Shown here one piece after another: positions 1 to 13,674 of a stretch of DNA of 64,000 nt. This stretch comes from Emmonsiellopsis sp. PD_33 (taxonomy: Eukaryota; Ascomycota; Eurotiomycetes; Onygenales; Ajellomycetaceae), in contig JANTQF010000047.1 in NCBI GenBank assembly GCA_032988165.1, positions 1 to 64,000 of the forward strand, in the 5' to 3' direction. Under the pieces are notes generated by a model. It did no database searches. It was not told where the DNA came from and was given only the letters and a program-made list of their open reading frames with translations. Numbering within the stretch: the first letter of the stretch is position 1; every line of letters begins with the position of its first letter. Made by a program: the position numbers and the translations under genes.

Positions 1-30
1 TCATGTAATAGCTTGTATTAATAAGAGGTT

Positions 31-114
31 AACTGACCATATAAATTACACTAAGGAAGGTCAGTTGACTGACCTCACCTAGCGTAGTCAGCTGACTGAT
101 TCTGATGGTCAGTT
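31..114. repeat. Short inverted repeat with nested palindromes
   Basis: AACTGACCAT at 31-40 is matched by its exact reverse complement at 105-114. Between them lie the hairpin GGTCAG-TTGA-CTGACC (59-74) and a related motif around TCAGCTGACTGA. The whole could fold as a small cruciform or be the end of a degraded inverted-repeat element. I see no clear target duplication, so a mobile origin is not shown. Confidence 0.4.
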
Positions 115-3100
115 GAACTGTAACCTGCATTCTGGTGCCAGACCTACCCCTCAATTTGCTCCAGGTTGTTTTTCAGCCAGCCAACATCGCGCACGTTATT
201 TTGTCGTGCAGCCGGGGGAGCACGGGCGAGGATTTATTCTCCGACCGTTTCTTTTTTTTCTTTTTCTTTCTTTCTTTTTTTCTAGTGAAAATCAGCAAGG
301 TGACTTTTCCTTATATATGGAAATTTGCGCACCTCAAGCCCTCAGCCTTGCCAGCTTCATGAAGGAAAACAAAAAGCTGACTGCTGACTGGCCGGCATTC
401 CCGGTTTCAACGTTTGAAGGATTGAACTTTTGACCAATCATCCCGCACTTTGATTCGAGGGGTTTGGTCGTGGAGCATCTTTGCGGAGCCCAGACCAGCT
501 CGAACACACCACATTTTGGCTTAATTAATGTGACGAGTTGATCTCACCCTGGCATGAAACTTGCCAATGCCAGTTTCGAAACCCCAGATTGATTAGGGAA
601 ATCCTTGGTCGTCGCAAGCTAAAGCAAGAGCGCGACGGGAATATACATTGACTCCGGTCAATGCGACACAACGTCGGGATTAGACATACCGTAGTACACT
701 TCGCTTGGTCTGCAATAGTATCTACCCTGTAGGTATCCGTGATAGATCTCGGCAAAATGCTGTATGTCTAAAATATATTTTTAATTATCTGATACCCGTG
801 AACTAATCGACAAATATGATAACATCGGCCCAAGGGGCGGGTATACAGACCTTATCAACGTTTATCCCCTTGGCATTGCTTGCCTTAATGCACCCAATTT
901 AACAAGGAGTTCATGATAAGACATTCTTAGGTTTCTCAAGGAAGCCGTTTCATCCGTGATCCCTCACTTCAAAGGCAAATGGAAACGGAATTGTGATCGG
1001 AGACAAAGGTAAGTAGAGAAGGGAGGAGGTTGTACGAGAACCCGTACGTACCCCAACCGCGACGAGCGGCAAACGGATATTGAGGGAAAAGAGATGATCC
1101 GATATTTTTTGTTTTACCTCCCTTATGATTAGTTATCGGCTGAATCTGGACACAGCCAGGGTTTTTCGTTGGTCGACTTCTATCACTGATCGGAAATACC
1201 ATGCTCGACCGCATTTCCGGGGCACCTCGAACTTGACAAGGCCGGTCTGGATTTCTGGTATATCTGCAATAATAGCTAGAAGTATGAGCTTTGACTCTGG
1301 TCCTAGCAGCCAGCACCGCTACTCAACTGCGCGTAAATGGCCATGCAAGTCTCGCCCGAGAGCGACAAGAAACCCACAGAGCCTCCATAAGTTGGATGTG
1401 ATGGCCACACATCCCCTACCACATGCGTAGTATCCGTACTTCAAGAGAGGCATCCGGAGCGCAGAGAAACGGAGCAGTGTTGTCCGATTCTATTGATTCT
1501 CCTCCCCGTGGAAGCCAGTCAAGGCTAGGCTATTGTCGCGGTGTATTCACCCCTGGTAATATGCTGGCTTAATCAGGGAATCGTTGGTATTCAGAAACAA
1601 AATAGAATCACAACTGCTCAAACCGCCGTTGATATTCCGTGATCGTGCACCCTCAGGGCCAATATTCCCAACCCTCCTATGACAGAGAAATATTAGAAAT
1701 ATCGCATAGCCCCGAATATCTTGAATGCTTCACTTCATCTTGCTCAAATTCATTTCACTCAATGACGGAAACCGGGGGGGGGGGATTTTTCATTCCATTA
1801 GAGCCCCAGTCAAAATTTACCCAAGCAGGCCTGAGGCAGGCATATCCCGGGCAGCTTTGGAAGCTAATGCAAACGCCGAACTGTGACTCCTCAAGCCACC
1901 GAGATCTTGAAGACATGTACGGAGCAACATGAGATAAGCGGTAAATAATAATCCAAACTGTCATGCCCCCCCAATAGTAAATCGTGATGAATATCACGGG
2001 CGTCGGGTGGTATGTCTCGACTCCCATAGTGTGGGATTGGCTCAAGTGCATAACCGATCCTTTGAGACGGTGTCATTAGCCTTGTCGGAAGCACCGATAG
2101 TTTAATCCATTCAAGCTGCTCAAATAATGGGGAAGGATTGCGGCATGATCGTCCCACAATCCCACAATCGTGCGAACGGCGATTGCATCCGGAATCGTTG
2201 CATCTTTGTCTTGAGACGTGGCAAGGAGCGCGATGGGATCTGAACTATTTGCCAACTTGATCCTGTGTGGGGATTGGCCCAAGTGAACTAGTAGCAATGT
2301 CGATGCTGGTGGTTGGTATGGGAGTTTCATGGACCACATCGTCGGAATCCCGGCTGGAGAGGGCTGGAAGATAGTTTTTGGGGAATCGTGATCGATTTGC
2401 GATATATTGATTTTTGATCTGCAGGAACGCATGAATGTCGAGATATTTAACTAGCTCAACAGATAGATCAGGGTCTGGTGGAGTTGGAGCTTGCCTTCCC
2501 CCAAGTACATGTATCGATCTCGGTTAGTTATTTCGTGACAAAGGCGATTTTTTGAGTCAATCTCCGATTCGAGTGCTGATCACGACATGAAGCAGCGTCC
2601 CCATTCCCTCGCAAGCTGCGACTCGAAACTTCCAACTTTTCCTATCTCCATTCTTCAAACTATGAACGAAGATCAGAGAGCACTGCCCCAAATCTACACC
2701 ATCTGTAAGCGAGATTTGCGCAGTCCTAGCAAGTCACAAGGGAAACATTGGAGGAGAAAGAAACAAGAAAATGAGTGGCAACGGTAACTGCGGCTGCGAC
2801 AGCGGCAGTGGTGAAACCAAGATCGATCATCTTGTGTTGGTTATCATGAGATGCTTCGTATAGTTCACGCTGAATGGGTGTTAATATCCGAGAAGTTCTA
2901 CTATCAAAATGATGCAGTTCTCGCGCGACGGATGTCGTGGCCACCAAACATTGAAGCTGCGCAACAGAAAGCTTATTTGTGTATTTTATATCCTTCAACG
3001 TTTCCTTTGTCCAGGCGGCATAACTTCCGTAACGCAGCCACAGTCGGACATGGATGTCTGTCAATGGCACACATCGTTATCATGCAACACCAGCACCTCG

Positions 3101-6100
3101 AGGCTCGCACACGAAGCTTCTGCATCATCCAGGTGCAAATGTTCTGATCCCAGGCACTTTTACTTTTAGTGCCACCGCATTGATTGCAGGGAATGTGTGA
3201 TGGAGCCCTGCTTACCCCACGGGCCGGCCATGGATCGAATCGAGATATGCGTATTTAGTCTGTCCAGTTTTGGGTGTATTGCATGTACATGTACATACAT
3301 ACCATACAATACGTCTAGACAGGTTGCGTCGTATCTGCTCATTACCGTATTAGAAATTCACAGCCATAACGGTATCATTATATGTCAGCTTGTCAAGTTC
3401 ACAGCGACATCTCATGACTCAGTCAGCAGCAGAAAAAGCAACAAGAAGATGCAAGGTGGGGGTTTTCATGAAGAGCTAAAAAGGGAGGGAAAAAGAAACA
3501 GCTTGTTATTGCCAGTTCGGGAATGTTGCAGGAGGCGAAAACATGATGAAGGTTGTATCCATTGATCAGGCATATCAACCATCCCCATATGATGGTAATG
3601 GGCATTGGACGGACAAAACACATAGAGCACTTGGCTTGGTATGAACTGTGTCTCTTGCAGAATTTCTCGTTATCTCCGTTAAAGTTTGCCGTCCTTGTTG
3701 GGAGAGAAAAACACGAAGGGCATGCAAAGGCGAAGGGGAAGTTAGTTGGTTGTGTTATTTAATACACAGGAATAGATATCATTTTCCCCGGTGCGGTAGA
3801 AGCTGATCTCCACCGTCTGCAGACTTCAACCTCAAGAGATCTTTTGCCTATTCCAATTTTCAAGGGGGTGGTGAATTGGCGTGCAAGTACTCCGTAGCTG
3901 AGCGTGATTCTTAAAAGTTCAACACAACAGCTGAAATCCAAAGCCTTGCAACATCCATCGTTTCTCCTGAAATCCCTGTAATCCTTATCTTGTATTTAGG
4001 AATGACATGTCACTTACCCGTTTTTACAAATCATCATTTGCCTCGCCAGCGCTTTCGCACCCCTCCCTGGCCAGGAAACTCTGACAGAGGATGCAAAAGT
4101 GTTAACGGAGGGTCGGATGCCACGAGATCAGATCGATTGCTGGGGGGTTCTCGGCCAATCTTGCATGATTATTCTGTGTTTTTGTACAGGGACTAGTATC
4201 CCTCTGCATGATACAAGCAACCTTGGGCTCACCACACACATACCAAGGAAAGCTGTGGCGATGGTGGGATGCGGCAAGAATGACGATGATGAGATTATGA
4301 GGTGGAGCCGCCACGCGCTCCAGAGTCCGTACCCATGATTAACTCCTATCCTGGAGAGGAAAGCCGTTGGGAGATCACATTCTTATTAAACCTGTCGAAG
4401 GATCCTGGCTGCGCCAACTGGAACCTCCTCAAGAAATTGGTGTTGTAACCCACATGTAAAGGTCGCCCCGATTTTGTTCCCGAAAACAAGATCTCAGGAT
4501 ATCCCTGCCAGAAATAATACAGGGGGAGGAAAGTCTCCTCTTTCATAGGAAAAACGTTTGGAAAAATTGGGCCCTGGTTGCCATTTGGGCTTGTCTTCTC
4601 CACCACACGTCACTTGCCCCGACCACCACTGGTCCAGCAAGATTTCACAAGATACCGCGATGTGGATGATCGTAGGCACTAGACGAGGTTCCCAACAAGG
4701 TAAAGCCACGCCTGCGGCCTAGTCCCTCCAGCCTCCTCATGGCGTCGTTCCCCCTGACTCCATGAGCCCAGGACGAGATTGAAGGGGACCCATATTGCAC
4801 CAGGTTATTTCGCATCCGGCCCACTTGGCCCCCCAGTTCTCCAGAAATCCGACAAAACTGCCGAAGAAATGTCGTTTCCTTCTCAGATTAAGGTTTCGGG
4901 GTTTGGTTGTGGGGCCCTCGATCGAACCAAGCCATCATCAACGGCTGATTTTCCTTGATCCCTCCCCGATTTGAAGTGGGCTGTCTATCGTCTCGGGATT
5001 TGGATATGGCCAATGGGGTACGCAAGATTTTGCGAATTTTCTCCGTTTCTCCTTTCTCGCTCTGCTCGTTCGCCTGCTTGCTGGTCTCCAGACTCCAGGA
5101 AGAGGAAGAGAACATGGATCCTTGCTTGATAGTGGACATCCTTGTCTGTTGTTAAGATCTTTCAGTGCTGATGCGCGCTGATGGAGATTTGATGCCCGAG
5201 CCGGAGTTCAATGTGCTCAGATCGCTGCCTATCTGGAACGGAAAATACTCAACGCCGGTATTTTATTCTTGTTACAAACTGAACATCGCGTTGCGTAAAA
5301 TTCCAGCCTCCCGCCATGGAATCCCAATTAAACATTTGCATAAACTAATTTGCTGATTGGAGCTAAATTTTCGTTAGAACCCTGAGACTAAAAATCTCAA
5401 GAGACTCTTCCAATCCTACTAGGCCTTTTCTAGATCGTTCGAATAAAAACGGGGTATCGTCGTGGGGCAAAAACTGAAACATATAATTTATACAATTCAT
5501 GGCAAAAAAAGAGGCTGTGAATTCTTGCAGGCTCATCTCGGGATTCCGTGCCAATAATGGAGCAAAAGTGGGCATCAATCTCCTTTTTGAATCGTGGTAA
5601 TAGGTAAAATACTTCTCTACTAGTGCTGTATTTTTGGTATACGGAATTTTATGCCACTGCATAACAGGCCAAAAGAACAGAAGCTTTGACAAAAGAAAAA
5701 GTGGGCACTTGCACAGGCACAGACATAACCTTGGCATCTATGGACGGCCTTCTCAAAGATAGAAATCCAGACGTGTCAAATGTCAAAGGAGCTGAAAGTT
5801 TATTAGATGAAGAAATACTACATGGAAGCGCGGGATACTACATCACAATGAGACATAAGCACCGAAGTGTAAGGAGTATTTTTCCAGCCAGAAGAATAGG
5901 TCGAGATGAGCCTTCATGATACTGGGGGTTGAAAGCGTGAATATATATATTCATAGCACCCAAGGCAAGGATGGAGCAGAGGTACCGTAATAAGTCTCCG
6001 TACAGTATGTATTCCAGAGGTACGATCACATGTAATATTACCAGAAAAATACATTATGTATTTAATCCGTATCCATCGAATTGGCACATCTGTTCGTTCA

Positions 6101-9100
6101 CAATTGGCAGTTCACAATCGAACGGGTTCATCGGGAAATTCCTTTCCGAACCAGTTTTTGCGTCTGGTTCGCATAGGGGCAACACGCGCCTGTCCCATAT
6201 GATTGATGACTTGATCCAAGGGTCTCGCAAACTCGAAAGCTTGGGCGTTCGGGCAAAAAGGGTGCAAATGAAAGTTTTCGCTTCTCCCCGCCCAAGATCC
6301 ATCAATTTCAACAACTGCCGCGTGGCTGGGTGGAGATCTGTGATCACTGATGGGGAACAGGTTACCGACCTCCACCCGCGGGCTGGCCCAATAAGGGCAC
6401 GAAGGATTGATGTCGAGGCGCCCCATGCGTTTCTTGCGGTTCGCTTCGCTTCGAATACGTTGTAGGCTTGTAGCTTGCTTATCGGGACGAAGGTTTTTCG
6501 GAGTTATTTTGGTTTCTTGGTTCTCTCATATCTCGTTTCCTTGGGACGGACGCTGGGGAACCCGGTTGGCTGGGCCGGATCACAATATCTATGGGCGGGA
6601 TGGGAATTTTGACAATAGTAGGCTCTGCAGCAGGTTTCAGCCTCCCGAGTGTCAGTGCAGAGGACGATCTGGGTAGAAAAGGCTGGGGATCTCGAGCGTC
6701 AAGGCATGATCTTGACCGTAGGCGGCTTGCCACATATGCACCCGCATGAACATTTTTTGCGCACGTACTCCGTATTGCATAGGTCCGCGTCGGTTCCCGC
6801 GCCGATTCAATTCCCCTTTGGCCCGTCCCATAGTTAACCACATTACCCGTGGGCCGTCAGTCGCGGTCGATTCGAATTCCAGAAAGATCCCATGAAACAT
6901 TCCTTACTCCACCGAAGTCCTTCCCCAATCTTCATCTTTAAATTATGTCCTTAAAATAGAAGACAGATCCCGCACTTATTTTTGGACAAGATGTTGACTG
7001 GAGCATTGTAATTTTAAATTGATATGGGCTGGACTTTTATCCAACGAGTTGTCTGGCGCGTATTTATCGTGGTATCGAGGAAACGTAACATGGTATGGAT
7101 GTATGTATCACGTACGTAATGTATTTTTGATATGTATCCCAGTGTTGCAGCGGGAAGGAAATGCTGTGCGAGCATTGATCTTGTTGATGAGGCGGCATGC
7201 AATGCCGTTTTCATCTTGTGTAAGTAAGTATCTGTCGCCATCCTGTAAGAAGAAGTGTACATGTACGACTCCTCAAGAACAGTCCGGAATGACGAAGCCG
7301 TGCATACCACATTATGATGAGAATAGATCATTCGCACATGCAAACTGCCCTAAGATCCTTATCTCGATCCATATGGTATGTACGGAGTACTTGGAGGCGA
7401 TGACATAGGCCCGTCGTATCAGGGGCTGCCTGTTGGAGATTCCTTCTTGTTTCTTCTCTGGTTTCGTTTCGTTTCGCCCCTCGTAGTTTAGTTGGAGCTG
7501 TTACTAGATGGGTTACTCATACGGATCATAGGAGAATTAATGATGTAACAACATTCGAAATGAGGACGATAAGCAGGCACACTCAAACTTACCAGAATGT
7601 ACGGCAGTGTCACGTATCACCACATGAATACAACGGCAAGGAAAATCCACGGCCACATCAAATTAGTCTGCCGAGGGAAGCTTGTTTAAGAGGGGTAACT
7701 GGGCGGAGTTGGGGAGTTGGTTATTGCGATCATCCAAGGTGTTGGGCTCCTCAAATTCGAACCGTGGCTCGGAAAGTTAAAAAAAGCTGCATGTAGAGGA
7801 TGTATTTAAAATGTTAGTACGGCCCTAGAGATCGGGCGGGATCTTGAAATGTAGTTGCATAACAGAAACGCGAATTGATACATTCCTTATCACAGAAATT
7901 TTGACAGCAAAGCAACGAGCAAAAAGAAGACAAAGAAAACGCCAGGAGCATAATACTTTCACCTTTCCTTGCAGGAATCAAATTTTGGGGTTGTGATACA
8001 AAATATTTTTTCGTGGCACATGATCTATCTTTGAGAAGATAAAAGCATATTATTAGTTACCGGGTCTGACAACAATGGTGTGGACAAATCCTCAAACACC
8101 TTGTACCTATATTGGAAGCATCTGGCGGGGTGGGCAAGGTTACACGGATTCCTGTGAGAATTGGTTGCTTTTTACCTTGGCTTCCACGACGCAAACGGCT
8201 CGTACATACGAGTTAGATCGAAAAGGCCTTGGGTGCATCCGGGGATTCGACCGTAGAGAATAGATAATTACCGAGAAACGGAGCTTCGCGCTCATTATCA
8301 AGGCGACGAGACCGAACAAGCCACGTTGGAAAGACAAAATATGGAACCGCTGAATCGTTTGCTCCCATGAAACAGGAGCGTATGTGGAATACTGTGGTTG
8401 AATCGCAGGATTTTGTTTTGATGCCGAGCGGCAGCGGGAACCAGAATCTTGATGGAATGCAAAAGCTGGCAAACTAAATTAAGGTTGGTTGCTTTGGTTG
8501 AGCACTGGATTGACTTTGCTTGGCAAGATTTGAATCAGTTTGGGCTGCATAACAACATGCGTGCTTGTCGGAATATTTTTGATGTGCATCGGAGGTGGAA
8601 CTTCAGCCGGTGGTACCAGTTTCTCCTCGTGATCGATTTGCGTTTTGACAAGAAAAAAAGCAAAGAAATAGGGAACCATAGAACAACTAGAATCGAGAAT
8701 ATAGAGGGTCATGACGGACGGGATTGCATTTCAGAAAATCGGTCGTGGGCTCGTGGTTGGACATGTGGCATCAACGGAATGCGATGGGAAAGTTGATCGA
8801 GATGACGAACCAAAAGCCGTTGGAAGTGTCGAATCTTATCGAGATCCATTGTTTTGTGTATTCCGTGTCCCTCAACACCACCGCCACGCATTCTTTGTCC
8901 CGCTCTCAATTTTCAGTCAACATACCGACGTCTATCACCGCAACTGTCCCGAGACCTCCTTCGATCGTCGCCCCCGTCTGTGGGGAAGTAAGGGGTCGGG
9001 ACGAAGTGCTTCTGCATAGTCTCTCGCTGAAGTGTTGCTTCACATGTCTCATCCATAGTCCTCGGGCGCAATTACCCCTATCCGTGGAAAGGATGCTAAA

Positions 9101-10187
9101 GGCAAAGAGGAGAGACGGGAGTGCCAGGATATGGGGTCTTCTTGGCGATTAGAGTCGATGACTCGATGGAAGGGTCTCTGGAAAGTGATAGACTAGCGGA
9201 CGTCAGAAATAGTGGGTACCCGGAAAGGAGAAAGCGGGCCAACAAGTCGGCTTGATGATAGGTGAAGACATTTCCCTTTTCGCTCTGAGGCGTGGCACTG
9301 GCCCGCCCTGCATGCACGCCTTAGCGTCAATGGCATTGCCAAGCAGAATTTTTATTTGCCCCATCAGCCCTTTTGCGATCGATGGTGGCGTGCAGAGGGT
9401 GGTTGTGCCAACGCGGGAGCATCCATTCACTGGTTCTGATCAGGGAATACCCAGGTAGAGTGCAGGCTGGATTTATGCATGAATAGTCGGATTGTACAGC
9501 ACATCCCGCAGACCGCAAACTGTTTGTAGTCCTGAGAGATAGGGTGTGGCCAGAGAAGTGGGATGAAGAAACATGTGCTTGAGCCTTGATGTGATGATCT
9601 GCTCACAGACTATTCTCCATAAAATAGACCCATGTTTCATACCAGAGCATTTTAGTCCAGCATAGCCACAATGGACAAGCCAGAGCTAAGCTAGCTTCCA
9701 TGGAAATTCAACGTTGAGAAGAAATTGCAAACGCGAGGGACTGGACAAGGCCCCTCTCCTGGAGCCAAACCGGCAGGGATACGGCTTCGAGAAACTCAGC
9801 GCGATGAAAGATGCGGGATGGCGGATGAAGGGCAAAAGTGCAACCAAGTCCTCGCAAGAGAACAGGGCCCTGCGCTTGATCTCGAGATCTCGGTGAGGCT
9901 GGTGATAAGACGATGGAGCGATGTCCGGTCTGCGATCGATCCCAAAGTAGGAGGCTCTTGGCTTGAGGTTGGAATTAGCACTGTATGGTAAGTAACGTAA
10001 GCGAAGTATGGTGTCCGGTAATTTCAGGACGGTATTTTGAAACCGTACGATACGTGGAATTAGGCGGGTTCATGATGGCCGTGGATACCGCGCTAGGCCG
10101 CAAACAGCCTAGTGCCATCTGCTTTCCATAAGGCAAAACCCACTTTGGATGTTGGCCACGATTGCGCTAATCAGCTCACCAGCAAGC

Positions 10188-10205
10188 TTCAGCTTGGAAG
10201 CTGAA
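10188..10205. repeat. Perfect 8-bp hairpin
   Basis: TTCAGCTT and AAGCTGAA form a perfect stem around a GG loop, and part of the arm (AAGCTT) occurs again just upstream. There is no adjacent coding region and no T-tract, so a terminator role is not indicated. Confidence 0.4.
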
Positions 10206-12650
10206 CGGCAATGAACCGGGTGTCTCTGGTGATGGTGCTGGCGTTGGAAAAGGCACGATCTAGAGGAGAAGACGTGTTGGAAACGTGGAAGGTATGCAGA
10301 GGTTGGGAATTACTGGCAAGTCATTGACGAATAATGCTGATAGGCGTCTTTGTCGAGTCAGGAATCCTCACCGTCCTCCATTGCAACACTTCCTCGCAGC
10401 CTGCAGGTTTTTGTTGGGAGTGGAGCGGCATCAGATTGGACCAAGGCTATTTTCTGTTTCGTGACGGACAGCCACCTGGGCATCCTCCCCGAATGAACAC
10501 ATGACAGGAATAGTTACATCACCAAAGCTTAACAAGCAGGAGATTGGCCGTGGCAGGAATGACAAAGGATGACAGGAGTTGGACGATCCCGGGTCCTGAG
10601 CCAGATCTTTTTTTTAGGCGTCCGGATTGCATATTCCAACCTCGCTTACGAGAAAGAATCCGAGTTTTCGATAGACTCCGTGATGGTCGTTTCTGTGTTA
10701 ACCGAACCATGGGTGCCACGGACCCGACAACATGTTTCGATTCCTATGCATTGCTCCTTAGATTGGTGAGATCTTGGTTACAACACTCTCTTCCTTGGGT
10801 CGCGCTTGTGTCGATTTATTCACTGGAGGCCTACTGCCTACAGACTCCAGAGTCCAAGGAATGTCGGGGTCCACAACCACAATTTGCCGATTTCTTGCAA
10901 GGATTCCTGATCGGATTTTGAGACAATTTGGTCTTCGCTTCGACGACAGCTGAGGCAGGGTCAAATATATTGGAGGCTAGCTACGTATGTGCAGGTTTAA
11001 CTATCCTTTCGAGAACCACCAGGGGGAAAATGTATCCGCCCAACGACAAGAGGGCGAGGGGTTTGCAAATTGTCTGGGAACCCATAGCAGCAAATTCCCT
11101 GATCTTTCGAACAGATTACACCAAATCTTGGAACGTTTTTAGTGTCTCCGCCTTGGCCGTTGACCCTTGTTCAACAGCCGTTGGTACTTTACGCATGTTT
11201 CAGTACTGGTATCATAACAGGTAAGATACAGCACTCCCTGCCAGGTAAGGTAAATACGTGTCGATTCTTTACAAGCAGCATTTATGCGTCAGGATAAATC
11301 TATGCATGTCGTTGATGCTTCGTTGCGAACCGGACTACCGTGCATTTTACAACGACGCAAGTTTCCATGCTTGAGCTGATTGTATGTTGCGAGAAATCTC
11401 CCTCCTTCTCGTCGAGATATCTCTTTAGCTCATCCTGGCCACCCTTCCAAGGCCAGGATCTGGGATTGTTTCTTCATCGAAACCCCTCCCCTGAGCCACT
11501 ACCCAGGCCATCTCGCTTTTCCGGAAGTGGCATGGCATACGATCCATCGATCTCCACGCTGTGATCCGTTCAAGTCTCTCTGTGCACTCTCCACTTGGGG
11601 CGTTTACCTATCATGAGCGAAGAACGACTTTTCGATGATTAGGCCCTCCTTCGCTTCAAGCATCCCTGTCAGTCGCCTTTGTCTAGGCCGCCACACCGGG
11701 GGACTACCGACAGTGTATCCCAGATTGACATGAGCGACCCCATCAAACTATCCCAATTCCATCAGGTTCCTCCGAGCAGCCAGTGCAGCTGCTCTTGTTC
11801 GTCCCCGGGGCTCCGAGCCGACATCGAAAGAAGAAAGGTTGGAGGAGCGGCTCCGGCTGCCCAACTTCCAAGACAGCGGGATGAACGCGCCAGTCATAGT
11901 TATCCTGTGACTTGTCATCGGTGAATTCGTGACCAAGGTTCGTTGTTCGATATCCCTACCCAGCTCCATAGTAATAATGATACAATTATGACGATCTATA
12001 TTATGCAAAAGGAAACCGAGTACCAACATGGCCTAGAGATACTCGGTAAATAATAACTACAAAGACGTTTTGTTTCCCCAAGTCGTGCCAGATTCGAACT
12101 ATGTCTTTTTGTAGGCGGGGGCAGCATGAAAAGAGCGGCCTGCAACGGCACTTCATAGCACAATGTTGGACTGACCCAAGTACTTGGTTTCTCAGATACC
12201 ACCAAGGAGCTCCTCATGTTTCAAACTGTCCGTGAGGGTGAAAACAATAGACACCGACCGATCTTACTATTACTAGACATCATACATGGGGAAGCCATGA
12301 AGAGACAAGATAGCTAGTCGCAGTAGCTACCGTCCGAAATGCGATCCATAGTAGCGAACCGGTAGAGAAACTCCACTCCCACGAAGATAGTTCTAAGACT
12401 TCACGGACGATCTGCATTGATAATCCTCCTTTTATTTTGATATTATTATTCGTATTATGTTCAGGGTGGTTGGGAGCTATGGAGAGACAAGGAGGAGCTT
12501 CCCTTCGGAGCGTGTATATCTCGGGCAATACTGGCCGTATCATAATATGTAGCATACGCGGTCGATACCGCTGGAGACGGGACAACCGGTATAATACATA
12601 CCGCCATGCGTACGGCCGTTTGGTACCAGTCTGAATTCCGGCAGTAACCA

Positions 12651-12679
12651 CGATACACGATACACGATACACGATACAA
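12651..12679. repeat. Microsatellite (CGATACA)n
   Basis: Four tandem copies of a 7-bp unit CGATACA in the distal nsdD upstream region. Confidence 0.8.
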
Positions 12680-13090
12680 TACCATCGTGAACATTGCTTA
12701 CGGAGATCTGCTGCTCGTTATTATTCTCCTCCCCGTCTGCTCGACTCCTCCATTCTTCTTTTATTGCCCGCGCTCCCCGTCCTGCTCTGTCGTCCACCTT
12801 CTTTTCCTCTGCTCTGTTCTTCTGCCTCTGCGCGATCTCGTCCTGCGCTGACTTCGATGGCCCAGTGCTTCTATCTTGTGTTCGCCTCCCTGTTCGTCTA
12901 GCGACCCGTTTCTGCTGTTCCCCGCCACGGCCGCTGATAGATGCGACAGACCTCACCAAGCAACACCACAGCCCGCATCTTGGCCAGTCAGCTTTGAGTC
13001 TGCCTGTGAGCATTAATAAGAGGAGTAGTAACAAGCCTGATCGAACGGAACAAAGGGGCATGAGTTGTACAGAACCCAGCGATCTGATCT

Positions 13091-13674
13091 GATCTGTCCT
13101 GCCCCTCCGCCTATATCGGTGGCTCGCCTTCGCCCTCACCCACCGTCACCGCATAAAACCCGGATCTCATTGCCCACCCTGCTACCGCCAACTGAGCAAA
13201 CCTAGACTACCTTGGATTCTGCATCCTGCCCCACCACCCAATTTCGGGACGACCATAGCGGTTAATATACACCGGCGCCACCCGTTCCTCTTGCCCCTGC
13301 CTTGGTTAGATCTAGCTTCTTTTCTCGGAATCCCTCTATGCTTTGCCCTTGCGAGGTGTTTGCTACAACTCCGCCAGTTATTTGCTAACGCCGCCCTGCA
13401 ATATAAGATCATATCCGCAACATCTAGGACGCTTGGAATTCGTGCGACGCAGATCGATCTTCCCGGTTTCGCTGGGTATTGTTTTGAGCGGGGAGGGGTT
13501 TGGTCGTTAAGCGGCTTCCTACAGCTTCATAAACGGCATCCGGAGATTAAAACTGAAGCTCTGAAGATATCCACCTGGAAGCTTGAAAGGGAAATATACC
13601 AGTTTGGACGGATATTTGGGCGCGATTGCCGCGGGAGGTGAACAAAGTTGACGAAAAGCCGGACTACAGGCGGA
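13091..13674 (+). promoter_or_regulatory. Proximal nsdD leader with a small upstream ORF
   Basis: A pyrimidine-rich segment with GATCT repeats near 13,083-13,097 precedes the nsdD start. An ATG at 13,338 opens a 16-codon ORF ending with TAA at 13,386-13,388. If this DNA is in the mRNA it would be an upstream ORF that could damp translation. An in-frame TGA at 13,639-13,641 means that the nsdD protein cannot extend further upstream without splicing. Transcript extent is not visible from sequence. Confidence 0.35.

Larger units (their letters stand above)
121..13090. other. Long gene-free region upstream of nsdD
   Basis: About 13 kb with no open frame that I can support as a gene on either strand. 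The ORFs present are under about 150 codons, overlap each other on both strands and show no recognisable domain. Base composition is mixed (not the extreme AT bias of 51.7-62 kb), so this is not the same kind of decayed repeat tract. Minor structures seen are a hairpin at 10,188-10,205 and a short tandem repeat at 12,651-12,679. Developmental regulators in filamentous fungi often have long upstream regions, so much of this may be nsdD control DNA or leader. A non-coding RNA cannot be excluded from sequence alone. Confidence 0.6.

Noticed and set aside
10519..10964. Overlapping ORFs of 66-125 codons on both strands
   Set aside because: No domain, competing frames on both strands, no start context or intron structure; treated as chance.
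12060..12130. Possible tRNA on the minus strand (CCAGATTCGAAC-like T-arm)
   Set aside because: No matching acceptor stem or anticodon arm could be found around it.
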